Notes: a model not told the origin generated them from the letters alone. Counted from the first letter of the stretch, positions 17,958-29,250 are shown. The stretch: DNA of 64,000 bases from Rhodocyclus tenuis (GCF_014197755.1 NZ_JACIGE010000007.1:1-64000); one strand, 5' to 3'. Made by a program: numbers and translations.

Positions 17958-18398
17958 ATGAGCACCTCGATCAGCGATTTCGACGAACACGAGGATGCGG
18001 ACGTCAGCGACATCAACATGACGCCGCTGGTCGACGTGATGCTGGTGCTCCTGATCATTTTCATCATCACCGTGCCGGTGCTCACACACTCGGTGAAACT
18101 CGACCTACCGCGCGCCGCAACCGAGGTCAACCGGACGCCGCCAAAGACGGTGACGATCTCGGTCGATGCGCAGGGGCGGACGCACTGGGGCGACGAAGCG
18201 GTCAGCACCAGCGAACTCGATGCCCGCCTGCTGGCGGCGGCCGCGCAGAACCCGCAGCCGGAACTGCATATCCGCGGCGACCGCAAGGCCGAATACGAGT
18301 CCGTGCTGCAGGTCATGGCGGCAGCACAGCGCGCCGGGGTACTCAAGCTCGGGTTCGTGACCGATCCGGGAAGCAGCGCGGGCCGTCCGCTGCCGTAA
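17958..18398 (+). CDS. exbD: ExbD proton-channel subunit (146 aa)
   Basis: Single-span inner-membrane partner of ExbB. The membrane helix carries the essential Asp (NMTPLVDVMLVLLIIFIIT), followed by a periplasmic domain (VTISVDAQGRTHWGDEAV; LHIRGDRKAEYESVLQVM) typical of ExbD/TolR. It is the last gene of the iron operon. The convergent benE gene ends 124 bases further on, and no clear terminator is seen in that gap. Confidence 0.92.
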   Translation: MSTSISDFDEHEDADVSDINMTPLVDVMLVLLIIFIITVPVLTHSVKLDLPRAATEVNRTPPKTVTISVDAQGRTHWGDEAVSTSELDARLLAAAAQNPQPELHIRGDRKAEYESVLQVMAAAQRAGVLKLGFVTDPGSSAGRPLP

Positions 18399-18522
18399 TG
18401 CTCGTCGCAGAGAGGCTGCTGAACACTCCCGCAGGACGGCGGACACTGGGAGCCTTGCCTTCGTCGCCTATTCGACCCGATAGCGGCCATGCTGGTGATG
18501 AGAGGTCAGGGTGCCCGCTGGC

Positions 18523-19779
18523 TCAGGCATCAGCTCCATCCCCCTTGAGCGCAGCTGCGGCGGCCGGTACAGCGAAGGCCGGCCGCCCACGGCGCGGCGG
18601 TGCGCCATTGAGCAGGGCATGGGCCACCAGGCCGATCACCAGGCCCCAGAACGCGCCGCCGATACCCAGCAGCGTGATGTTCGCCGCCGCGGCCAGGAAA
18701 GTGATCAGCGAAGCTTCGCGTGTCTTCGAATCGGCCAGGGCGGTGGCCAGACTGCCGCCGATGGTGCCCAGCAGCGCAAGCCCTGCCAGCGTGCTGATGA
18801 AGGTCGCCGGGAAAGCCATGAAGACGGCGGCCAGCGTCACGCCAAACACGCCGACGAGGATGTAGCCAACGCCGGCGGCGACGCCCCCGATCCAGCGCTT
18901 GGATGGATCTTCGTGCGCTTCGCGGCCCGTGGCGATAGCTGCCGTAATGGCGGCAATGTTGAAGGCATGCGAGCCGAACGGCGCCATCAGCAGGGAGCCG
19001 AGCCCTGTCACTGTCACGATGGGGTTGGCACTGGTCTTAAAGCCGTCATTACGCAGCACCAGCATGCCGGGCAAGTACTGGCCGGTCAGCGTGATCAGGA
19101 ACAGGGGAAAGGCGACGCTCAGCAGCGCATTGAGCGAGAACGCCGGCATGGTGAAAACCGGAGCCGCGAGCGTCAGGGTCAGTCCCGACAGGTCCACCCG
19201 ATCCTGCATGAGCAGAAAGAGCAAGCCCAACACCAGGATGCCGACGACGGCATAACGCGAGCTGAAGCGCTTAAGCACCACATAAGTCACGATCAGCAGG
19301 CTGCCCAGCACCGGATCGATGCTCATGCAGCCGAAAGCCTTGATGCCGAATTGCAGCAGGATGCCCGCGAGCAAACCTGATGCCACGCCCGGGGGAATCA
19401 GCCGGATCAAGCGCTCGAACCCGCCCGACAGGCCCAGCACGACAAAGGCAGTGGCCGACATCAGGTACGCACCCACCGCTTCGGCGTAGGGCGTGGAGGC
19501 CAGTGCCGTGACCAGAAACGCCGCCGCTGGCGTGGACCAGGCAGTGATGATGGGCTCGCGCGTCAGCCAGCTCAAAAACAACCCGGTGACGCCGACGCCG
19601 ATCGAAACCGACCACACCCACGATGCCGTCAGCTCCGGGCTCAGGCCCGCGACTTTGGCGGCCTGGAAGACCAGAATGAATGTACCGCCGTAGTTCACGA
19701 TGACCGAGATCAGGCCGGCCACGACGGGATGGGTGAGATCGTTCCAGCGAACGGTTGAAGGTAAATTGACGGATGACAT
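18523..19779 (-). CDS. benE: BenE-family transporter (418 aa)
   Basis: Benzoate:H+ symporter-family inner-membrane protein with about 11-12 hydrophobic helices. Family motifs include LTREPIITAWSTPAAAFLV near residue 70, PPGVASGLLAGILLQFG near 130 and PFGSHAFNIAAITAAI near 270. It is divergently transcribed from the MocR-type regulator at 19887, which probably controls it. No benzoate degradation genes lie nearby, so the true substrate could be another aromatic or pyridoxine-like compound given the PLP-binding regulator. The start ATG at 19779 has aggag 14 bases upstream. Confidence 0.82.
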   Translation of the reverse strand: MSSVNLPSTVRWNDLTHPVVAGLISVIVNYGGTFILVFQAAKVAGLSPELTASWVWSVSIGVGVTGLFLSWLTREPIITAWSTPAAAFLVTALASTPYAEAVGAYLMSATAFVVLGLSGGFERLIRLIPPGVASGLLAGILLQFGIKAFGCMSIDPVLGSLLIVTYVVLKRFSSRYAVVGILVLGLLFLLMQDRVDLSGLTLTLAAPVFTMPAFSLNALLSVAFPLFLITLTGQYLPGMLVLRNDGFKTSANPIVTVTGLGSLLMAPFGSHAFNIAAITAAIATGREAHEDPSKRWIGGVAAGVGYILVGVFGVTLAAVFMAFPATFISTLAGLALLGTIGGSLATALADSKTREASLITFLAAAANITLLGIGGAFWGLVIGLVAHALLNGAPPRRGRPAFAVPAAAAALKGDGADA

Positions 19780-19886
19780 GGTTTGGCGGTGACTCCTGAC
19801 GATCGGACAAATGGCTTGTGAAACGTCTTTATAGATTTAAAATGGTCTGACATTGCCCACCACTTTTACGAAGAACTTCCGGCCAA

Positions 19887-21386
19887 TTGTTCAAGCACGC
19901 TCAACTTGAATCGGTCAAAGCCTGGATCGGCGACCCAGTGCATGGCGCCTTGCCGCTGCACGCACGGGTACAGAGGGCCATTCGCCAGTTGATCCTCGAC
20001 GGTGTGCTCGACGTGGGCAGACCATTGCCCTCGTCACGCGCCCTGGCGAAGTCGCTGGGGGTCTCGCGCGATACGGTGGAGTCGGCCTACAGCCAGTTGC
20101 ACGCGGAAGGCTTCATTGAGCGGCGCGTGGGCAGCGGCAGCTTTGTGTCGGAGCGGGCCCAGCGTCTGCCGGGGCGTGGCAAGTCTCGGGAAACAAGTGT
20201 GGATCGCAAGGCAGCACCGCGACTCAGCCAACGCGGCACCGCCATGTTCGACAGCGGTGGCGTGCGCGACTTCCTGGCACCACGCCCGTTTGCGCCAGGT
20301 GTGCCCGAAACGCGCAACTTTCCGCTACAGACCTGGGAGCGACTGGAGCGGCAGGTGTTGAAGGAATACGGCTCACTGGCGCTGCTGCACAGTCCGCCAC
20401 AGGGGATGGAGGCGCTGCGGCAGGCCATCGCCGATCACGTCAATCTCGAACGGGGGGCTCGCGCGACACCCGATCGAGTGCTGGTGCTGACCAGTTCCCA
20501 GCAAGCCCTGACCCTGTGCGCCACGGTGTTACTCGATGCGGGTGAGCGCATCTTCATCGAAGACCCCGTGTACCACGGCGCGCGCAAAGCGTTCGACGCC
20601 GCCGGGCTGGAATGCGTGCCGGTACCACTGGATGAGGACGGCCTGCGGGTAGATCGTTTGCTGGAGGCAAGCAAGGCGCCCGGCAACGCGGCCGGGGCGG
20701 TGTTCCTGACGCCATCGCACCAATTCCCTACCGGGGCGACGCTGGCGCTGGACCGGCGCCTGGCCGTCATCGAATGGGCACGGCAGCGACAAGGCTGGAT
20801 CATCGAGGACGACTACGACAGCGAGTTCCACTACGCCGGCAAACCCACGGCCTGCGTGCAGGGCCTGGACGCGCATGAGCGCACGATCTACATCGGCACC
20901 TTCACCAAGTCGCTGTTTCCCGGCCTGCGCATCGCCTACATGGTGCTGCCGCCGCCGCTGGTGGCGCCAATGACCGTGGCCCGGACCCTATTGGACGGGC
21001 ACAGCGCGCCGATTCCGCAGCTCACGCTGGCGCGATTCATCGAAGGTGGCCACTTCGGCGCCCATGTGCGCACCATGCGCGCCGTCTATGCAGAACGGCG
21101 CGATGTGCTGGCGCGGCTGGTACGCCAGCATCTGGCCGACTACGTAGAAACGCGGGTTCCCGCAGGCGGCATGCAGATGCAGTGCGTGTTCATCCGCGAC
21201 ATCCCAGAGCGCGAGGCCGTGGATTCCGCGCGCCGAGCCGGAATCGACCTGCTGGGACTGACTGCGCTACATATGTCGCACGAGCACAAGGCAGGCTTTC
21301 TCATGGGATTTGCTGCCCACGCCCCACACGAACAGGATGTCGCCGTCAGGAAGCTGGCAAACGTGCTGCGTGCGCTGTGCCACTGA
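19887..21386 (+). CDS. MocR/PdxR-type transcriptional regulator, GntR-aminotransferase fusion (499 aa)
   Basis: Fusion of an N-terminal winged helix (about 15-85; PLPSSRALAKSLGVSRDTVESAY) and a fold-type I aminotransferase-like domain. The PLP-binding Lys is K341 in GTFTKSLFPG, and the conserved Asp/Tyr region is IIEDDYDSEFHY. Such proteins sense PLP or an amino-group ligand and activate or repress an adjacent transporter or enzyme gene. Here the only neighbour is the divergent benE, with 107 bases between the starts. The start is TTG at 19887 with a poor ribosome site, so the start is moderately certain. Confidence 0.85.
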   Translation: MFKHAQLESVKAWIGDPVHGALPLHARVQRAIRQLILDGVLDVGRPLPSSRALAKSLGVSRDTVESAYSQLHAEGFIERRVGSGSFVSERAQRLPGRGKSRETSVDRKAAPRLSQRGTAMFDSGGVRDFLAPRPFAPGVPETRNFPLQTWERLERQVLKEYGSLALLHSPPQGMEALRQAIADHVNLERGARATPDRVLVLTSSQQALTLCATVLLDAGERIFIEDPVYHGARKAFDAAGLECVPVPLDEDGLRVDRLLEASKAPGNAAGAVFLTPSHQFPTGATLALDRRLAVIEWARQRQGWIIEDDYDSEFHYAGKPTACVQGLDAHERTIYIGTFTKSLFPGLRIAYMVLPPPLVAPMTVARTLLDGHSAPIPQLTLARFIEGGHFGAHVRTMRAVYAERRDVLARLVRQHLADYVETRVPAGGMQMQCVFIRDIPEREAVDSARRAGIDLLGLTALHMSHEHKAGFLMGFAAHAPHEQDVAVRKLANVLRALCH

Positions 21387-21850
21387 TCGGCATGTCAAGC
21401 GCACCTTCGGGCCCGCCGGAGCACCCAGTCGAACTTGCCTCGGGCGCATGGAACATGCCGTGGGCAGTGGCTACGGCGATTTGCTCAGTACTGACTCAAG
21501 AGGCGAAGGCACCCAAAGTGCCCTGCTGGCTTCCGACGCTCGTATCCGAGACTGGCATCGCTTAAGGAAACGCTCGACGTTGCCGAACGTGAGCCATTCG
21601 GCGGGGTTCTTGGGGGTTCTTGGGGCCGCTACTGGCCGCAAGAGGCCAATATGCACTTGGGCATAATCGTCCGCAAAGGCCGACTTCCGGTCCTCGGCCT
21701 TTGCGGACATCCGACCTTTTGTACGTCACCGACTTCACTGAGACCTAAAGCAGACCAGTAAAGTCGGGGCGATTCAGCCCAACCGCGACGCATCGGGATA
21801 GGTGATCCTGAATCTTAGAGGAGACAATCCACATTTCTGATTTTCGAACG
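21387..21850. other. Gene-poor stretch upstream of the retron
   Basis: No convincing gene. A minus-strand frame of 79 codons (21471-21710) has no recognisable family, no clear ribosome site and contains a hairpin, so it is not called. There is a short tandem duplication (ttcttggggg) near 21605-21630, the 14-bp hairpin listed separately, and a spaced inverted repeat gattca / tgaatc between about 21770 and 21816. The stretch probably marks the left part of the retron insertion. Confidence 0.5.
21670..21707. terminator. Strong 14-bp hairpin between the MocR regulator and the retron
   Basis: Perfect inverted repeat tccgcaaaggccga / tcggcctttgcgga with a 10-base loop. No T run on the + strand immediately follows (acatccgacctttt has one 10 bases later). 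It could terminate transcription arriving from the left and so insulate the retron promoter, or be a remnant of a mobile element end. Confidence 0.45.
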
Positions 21851-21879
21851 TTGCACATGGCAAGACAAGAACATAAAAT
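21851..21879 (+). promoter_or_regulatory. Candidate sigma70 promoter of the retron RNA
   Basis: A -35-like TTGCAC (21851-21856), exactly 17 bases of spacer, and a -10-like TAAAAT (21874-21879). The expected start, about 6-8 bases downstream (near 21885), is exactly where the 5' arm of the long-range inverted repeat begins. This agreement supports both the promoter and the RNA, and argues against translation starting at 21851. Confidence 0.6.
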
Positions 21880-21880
21880 C

Positions 21881-22014
21881 AGTCGCCGCCCCCAACGGAG
21901 CTTAACCAGGCCAGCGTTAACGCTGGCTTTCCACGAGGTAACCCCGCGCGCAGGGGATCGATCGCTAGGCCGCTATCCGCTTGTACAGGAGAAAGACGGA
22001 CGGGGGCGGCACCG
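21881..22014 (+). ncRNA. Candidate retron msr-msd RNA
   Basis: About 130 bases directly upstream of the reverse transcriptase, bounded by complementary arms: gccgccccc (21885-21893) and gggggcggc (22002-22010), with further partial pairing outside (cagt / accg). These resemble the a1/a2 stem of retron RNAs. Inside, an 18-base perfect palindrome gccagcgttaacgctggc (21910-21927) forms a 7-bp hairpin with a TTAA loop, and cccc/gggg (21942-21956) forms a second one. Both suit the msr stem-loops. The short remainder (about 21957-22001) would be the msd template. Candidate branching G residues lie in ggagc just after the first arm. The fold was judged by eye. Confidence 0.6.
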
Positions 22015-22051
22015 AACAAACACAGAACGGGATGACTTGGCAATCGTCAAG

Positions 22052-23944
22052 ATGAATGAAATGCATGAGGCGTTATCTCGCAACTTTGTCACATGGTTTT
22101 CAAATAACGCTCTTGGCATCCCGTATTCCAGCTTGAAGGGGATAATCTACCCCCGTCCGCCATATAAGCAATTCGTAATCAAGAAGCGCGACGGAAGCGC
22201 CCGTGTGATTGCCGAGCCACGCAATCGCCTCAAAGTCATTCAGCAAAAGGTATTGACCTTCTTGACTGAGCGCGCAGGGCCATTCAAGCCGGTAGTTCAC
22301 GGGTTCGTCCCAAAACGCAGCATCCTGACGAACGCACAGATCCACTGCACGCCGAAGAATCACCATGTCTTAAATATTGATCTAAAGGACTTCTTTCCGA
22401 GCATCACCTTTTTCCGTGTTCGCGGCGTCCTTCGCAAGCATCCATTCAATTTCTCGCATGAGGTGGCAACGGTCATCGCCCACATCTGCACTCTCGACGG
22501 CACTTTGCCGCAGGGAGCACCCACCTCGCCGTTCCTGTCGAATCTCGTCTGCCGGTCCATGGATCGGGACCTAACCGACCTTGCCCGCCGAAATTTGGCG
22601 CGCTACTCCCGCTACGCCGACGACATCACGTTTTCGTTTCCGGTTCGCAAGACTTCGCGCCTGCCGGCCGCCGTCTGCATCGTAGATGATGACGGCCATC
22701 TGCAGGTCGGGGCGGAACTGCAAGACCTGATCACGAACAAGCATCACTTCACAATCAATCCAGCGAAATCCCGACTGAGGGATCGAGGTCGGCGGATGGA
22801 GGTCACCGGGCTCACGATCAACCAATTCCCTAACGTTCCACGCGTCTTCATTGACCGAATCCGTGGCGCCCTGCACGCTTGGGAAAAATATGGTTACGAG
22901 GCGGCAGACAAGCAATGGAATGATCTTGTCAAGAATGCGGTGACGGGCGCCTTCGAGAAAAAGCCGTGGAAACGTCAAACCCGCCGCGGCAAGACGCCTG
23001 AACTGAAGAATGTACTGTGGGGAAAGTTACTCTACCTCCGAATGGTCCGCGGCAAGGATGACATGATCTATACACGCCTTGCGGAGCGCTTCAATAACGC
23101 GGTACTCGCTACCCATGTAGCGGGACCGTTCTCAGCGCCTAAACTGCCGGTTCAGCCTGTCGTTCGGGATATAACGACGGCGCGGGATGCGTGCTTCGTC
23201 GTGGAATGGGTGGGGGAATTCCATTCCACCCCAGGTACATGCGACGACGTCATGTGTAAACAAGGAACTGCTTTCGTCTACAGGGAACTCAACCTGCTGG
23301 TCACCTGTAACCACTTGTTCGAACACATCGCCACGATAAACAAACACGAATTTCCCACCGACTATGAAGCACCGGAGATATTCAACAAAACCCTGAATCT
23401 CGTCCATCCGGGTACGAAGCAACACTGGCCAGCAAAGATTCTATACCGCAACGCGCCGATGGATCTCGCGCTCCTCGCGTTCGAAGGTCCGGTCCCGCCC
23501 CATCGCTATTTTCCTGCGATAGACAGCCCGATTGAGCCGGGTAAACAGGGCATCCTGATCGGTTACCCGGCATGGAAACAATGGAACCTGCCGGACTTCA
23601 ACGATCAACGAGTCCTGAACAGGACCTCACCGCACGCCGGGATGAACAGTTTCACCATTACGGGCGCCGGGAGTATCCGTCCCGGCAACAGCGGCGGCCC
23701 GTTCACAGACGATCACTTCCGCGTTGCCGGGATGGCGCAACGCGGCGCGTACATGGGCGACGGGCATGACGAATGCCTGTGCATCCAGATCATCGACGAC
23801 TTGATCCTGAAATACAAAGCATCGCTTACCCTGCTGACAGTGCCTGCCCTGGCAGCTGTGAGTCCCGACGAAGCGGCCGTCGCTGCCACTTCCACTCCGG
23901 CGTTGACATCTCCTGCACCAACAACGCCAGCCGTTACGGTGTGA
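22052..23944 (+). CDS. Retron-type reverse transcriptase fused to a trypsin-like serine protease (630 aa)
   Basis: The N-terminal half is a retron/group II-like reverse transcriptase. In residues counted from the ATG at 22052 it has the retron-diagnostic NAQIH (94-98, NAxxH), the catalytic Asp of motif A (NIDLKDFF, D110), LPQGAPTSP (152-160), the active site YADD (188-191) and VTGLTIN (VTG 251-253, the msr-recognition motif). The C-terminal half (about 380-590) is a chymotrypsin-fold protease with a full triad: H421 (TCNHLF), D471 (MDLALL) and S547 (GNSGGP). A Pro/Ala/Thr-rich tail ends the protein. The frame is open back to 21851, but that part overlaps the predicted promoter and structured RNA, so 22052 or 22061 is a better start; no strong ribosome site is seen. 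In retrons, RT plus RNA-DNA hybrid guards an effector; here the fused protease is the likely effector. Anti-phage function is inference. Confidence 0.9.
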   Translation: MNEMHEALSRNFVTWFSNNALGIPYSSLKGIIYPRPPYKQFVIKKRDGSARVIAEPRNRLKVIQQKVLTFLTERAGPFKPVVHGFVPKRSILTNAQIHCTPKNHHVLNIDLKDFFPSITFFRVRGVLRKHPFNFSHEVATVIAHICTLDGTLPQGAPTSPFLSNLVCRSMDRDLTDLARRNLARYSRYADDITFSFPVRKTSRLPAAVCIVDDDGHLQVGAELQDLITNKHHFTINPAKSRLRDRGRRMEVTGLTINQFPNVPRVFIDRIRGALHAWEKYGYEAADKQWNDLVKNAVTGAFEKKPWKRQTRRGKTPELKNVLWGKLLYLRMVRGKDDMIYTRLAERFNNAVLATHVAGPFSAPKLPVQPVVRDITTARDACFVVEWVGEFHSTPGTCDDVMCKQGTAFVYRELNLLVTCNHLFEHIATINKHEFPTDYEAPEIFNKTLNLVHPGTKQHWPAKILYRNAPMDLALLAFEGPVPPHRYFPAIDSPIEPGKQGILIGYPAWKQWNLPDFNDQRVLNRTSPHAGMNSFTITGAGSIRPGNSGGPFTDDHFRVAGMAQRGAYMGDGHDECLCIQIIDDLILKYKASLTLLTVPALAAVSPDEAAVAATSTPALTSPAPTTPAVTV

Positions 23945-24321
23945 CCGCCTACCATGGCTTAAATTCGTTAGCCAGATTGGCTAACGTCCATTTCGGTAGT
24001 TTCCATTCATCGGTAAATAGGATCGGACTGTCCCACCGCGCTCGGATGCAACGTCCGTAATCTGCCTCGCACCGGCCACCCGACCGGGCCAAACCGAGCG
24101 GCAACAAAGGCCGAAATCCCGCCGCTGGCCTAATGCAAAATTTAGCTCCGTTGGCAAATCCGAACTTAGGCATTCGCTGCGCAATCAGCGTTCTTTCGCG
24201 AATCCAGGTTTAGGTAGCAAACCAGATGCAAATCTGGACTTAGATTCGCTCAGTCCAGTCTCAACATCTGAGAATCCGACGCGAGAGTGGTCCTTACGCC
24301 GATGGCCTATCCCCACCTCGA
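23945..24321. other. Non-coding stretch downstream of the retron
   Basis: No gene is visible. It holds a 9-bp hairpin cgttagcca / tggctaacg with a 3-base loop (23966-23986), placed where an RT transcript could end but without a T run, and a 5-bp hairpin cgctg / cagcg near 24166-24184. Base composition is less GC-rich than the flanking genes, suggesting part of an insertion. No attachment site could be identified by eye. Confidence 0.5.
23966..23986 (+). terminator. Hairpin after the retron gene
   Basis: A 9-bp perfect stem with loop gat starts 21 bases after the stop of the RT-protease gene. It is followed by tccattt rather than a T run, so its role as terminator is tentative. Confidence 0.35.
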
Positions 24322-25517
24322 TCACTCCCAAGCCAGCGCCCCTCCGGTCTGATATTCCGTAACCCGCGTTTCAAAGAAGTTCTTTTCCTTGCGCAGGTTG
24401 GCCTGCTCGTCGAGCCAAGGCAGGACGTTTTCGGCACCGGGGAAAGGCTCGGCGATTCCCAGCTGGCGGGCGCGGCGGTTGGCGATGAAGCGGAACTGCT
24501 GCACGTGCAGTTCGGCGTTGTAGCCGAGGATCGGCTCGCGCAGGATGTAGCCGGCGTAAGCGCTTTCGGCGGCTTCGGCTTCGTCCCACAGCAGGCGCAG
24601 CGCGGCCGGGTCGAGCGTCAGCTTCTCCTCGGCGAGCAGTTCGCGGATGACGCGGATGCCGAAGGCGCAGTGCATCACCTCGTCGCGCATGATGTATTGC
24701 AGCTGCTCGGCGGCGCCCTTCATCAGGCCGCGCCGCTGCAGGGCAAAGATCGGCGTGAAGCCGTTGTAGAACCAGCAGCCTTCGAAGATCACCGCGAAGA
24801 AGAAGTAGGAGAGCGCGAATTCGTGCAGGTTGGCGCGGTCGGTCAGGTCGAAGTCCGAACGCAGCACTTTCTCCAGCCGGCGGTTGGCGAGCGCGATCTT
24901 GCCGTGGATTTCCGGAACGACGCGGTAGCGGTTGTAGATGTCCTGCTGGTCAAGGCCGATGCTCTCGATGCAGTGCTGGTAGGTCCAGGTGTGCAGTGCC
25001 TCTTCGTAAACCTGCCGCGCCTGATAGATCTGCAGTTCCGGCGCGCTCATCTTTTCCATCACCGCCAGACCGATATTGCGCATGGCAAGAATGTCGGAAG
25101 TGGTCAGGTAAGCGAGCACGTTCTCGAAGACGTGGCGTTCGGACTGGCTCAGCCGGTGATGGTAGTCGTGCACATCCTGCGCCATGCTGATTTCCAGCGG
25201 CGTCCAGTGGTTGCGGTTGGCCTTGAGGAAGAACTCCCACGCCCAGGCGTACTTGAACGGCGCCAGCTGATTGATGTCCCCCTTGCCGTTGACGATGCGC
25301 TTGTCGCCGACGCTGACGGCCGCCAGTGCCGGATTCGCGCCCCCGTTGCCGGCCAGCGTGGGCGCCACCGGGATGGACGCCGCAGCTGGCGGCGTCGGCG
25401 TGGCGGGCCGGGCTGGCGCTGCCGTCGGTGTTGCTGCCGACGACGGCGATGGAGGCGGTGATAGAGTCCGTGATGGGGGGGGCGACGGCAGTTCCCAGTC
25501 GTCGAATGACAGCGCGC

Positions 25518-25521
<4 letters not shown>
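24322..25521 (-). CDS. nrdB: Ribonucleotide reductase class Ia beta subunit NrdB (399 aa)
   Basis: Radical-generating subunit. The diiron/tyrosyl site is complete: D143 (TTSD), E174, H177 and the radical Tyr Y181 (EALHTWTY), a Glu in EGCWFYNG, and Glu/His in MRDEVMH. The first 60 or so residues are an unusual Pro/Ala/Ser/Thr-rich extension before the core (DKRIVNGKGDINQLAPFKYAW). The C-terminal tail (RVTEYQTGGALAWE) is the piece that docks on NrdA. The ATG at 25521 overlaps the nrdA stop by 4 bases, so an upstream extension of the frame is ignored. It is the last gene of an operon with thioesterase and nrdA under cobalamin riboswitch and NrdR-type control. Confidence 0.93.
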
Positions 25522-28265
<2,744 letters not shown>

Positions 28266-28274
28266 TTTCCATCC

Positions 28275-29087
28275 TTATAGCGACGGTGTTACTGAAGAAA
28301 GGGGAGTAGAAGCGAGCGGAACCGGCCGGCCGTCGCCGTCGACGGCGACGAACACGAAATCGGCCTGGGTACAACGCCGCGGCTCGCCAGCCAGCGGGCA
28401 TTCGGCGGTCATCTCAGTGGCGACGGTGAGCGAGCTGCGGCCGACCGCGACCACCCGCGCCGTGGTCTCGACGATGTCGCCGACGCGCGCCGGTGCAACG
28501 AAATCGAGCGTCTTGCTGGAAACCATCAGCACGCTCTGCCGCGCCCGCCGGCTGGCGGCAACGAGGGCGGCCTTGGCCAGCCAGTCGAGCGCGAAGCCGC
28601 CATGCAGGAATCCGTGGTGACTGGTCTGCCCGGGGAAGACGATCTCGACGACGCGGACGAGCTCGTCCTCATCGGCCAGCGACGGCAGCAGCGTCGGCGC
28701 GGCGGCTTCGTGCTCCTGACCGACCATGACGAAACGACCGCTGAGGCAGGACTGGCGCTGACCGCTCAGCATGTTCTCGGCCACCAGTTCGGCTTCGATG
28801 ACGACCGAGCGTCGGCCGCAATGCACGATGCGGCCATCGACTTCGGCAAGGTGGCCGACCGGCACCGGCGCCCGAAAATCGGTATCGGTCAGCGCGGCGG
28901 TGACGACGGTGCGGCGTAAATGGCGGCTGGCGAGGACGAAGGCGAACTTGTCCATCATCGCCAGTGCCGCACCGCCGAACAGGCTGCCGTGATGATTGGC
29001 CTGACCGGGGAACACCACATCGACCAGGCGGAACAGGCCCGGCGTCGGCGCGCTGGCCCTCAGTCCGGGGGAAGGTGCTGCCAACAC
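28275..29087 (-). CDS. Double-hotdog acyl-CoA thioesterase (about 270 aa)
   Basis: Two tandem hotdog domains of the acyl-CoA hydrolase (YciA/ACOT) type. The first has FPGQANHHGSLFGGAALAMMD and the second FPGQTSHHGFLHGGFALDWL; each carries the N/S-H-H-G-x-L-x-G-G signature with its catalytic Asp (D of MMDKF and of ALDWL). It hydrolyses acyl-CoA; chain specificity is unknown. The start is taken as GTG at 29087 because GGAG lies 8 bases upstream and the frame further upstream (GTG at 29195) encodes no conserved residues. It is the first gene after the cobalamin riboswitch and is followed at 9 bases by nrdA. No clear functional link to deoxynucleotide synthesis is known to me. Confidence 0.85.
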   Translation of the reverse strand: MLAAPSPGLRASAPTPGLFRLVDVVFPGQANHHGSLFGGAALAMMDKFAFVLASRHLRRTVVTAALTDTDFRAPVPVGHLAEVDGRIVHCGRRSVVIEAELVAENMLSGQRQSCLSGRFVMVGQEHEAAAPTLLPSLADEDELVRVVEIVFPGQTSHHGFLHGGFALDWLAKAALVAASRRARQSVLMVSSKTLDFVAPARVGDIVETTARVVAVGRSSLTVATEMTAECPLAGEPRRCTQADFVFVAVDGDGRPVPLASTPLSSVTPSL

Positions 29088-29250
29088 GGGCGATCTCCGC
29101 AAAAGGGGGCGGCGATACCCGTTTCTACGGCCCGCAGGCCTGTCGGCCGAAGACGGACCGATCGCGTAGAGACAGCAAGCTGTGCGTACATGCACGACCT
29201 TTCGTCAGGGACACCCCGCCCCAAAACCATGGAAAAAAGCGCTCATTGAG

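Noticed and set aside
21605-21630. Short tandem repeat as a possible CRISPR or satellite
   Set aside because: Only two partial copies of about 10 bases, with no spacers.
21471-21710. 79-codon minus-strand frame upstream of the retron
   Set aside because: No family, no ribosome site, overlaps a perfect hairpin; could not be supported as a gene.
21851-22051. N-terminal extension of the retron RT from 21851
   Set aside because: The 67 extra residues are not RT-like, and the DNA carries the promoter elements and the structured RNA, so translation from here is unlikely.
29088-29195. Longer thioesterase start at GTG 29195
   Set aside because: The extra 36 residues are Arg/Pro-rich without conservation to hotdog proteins, and the GTG at 29087 has a better ribosome site.
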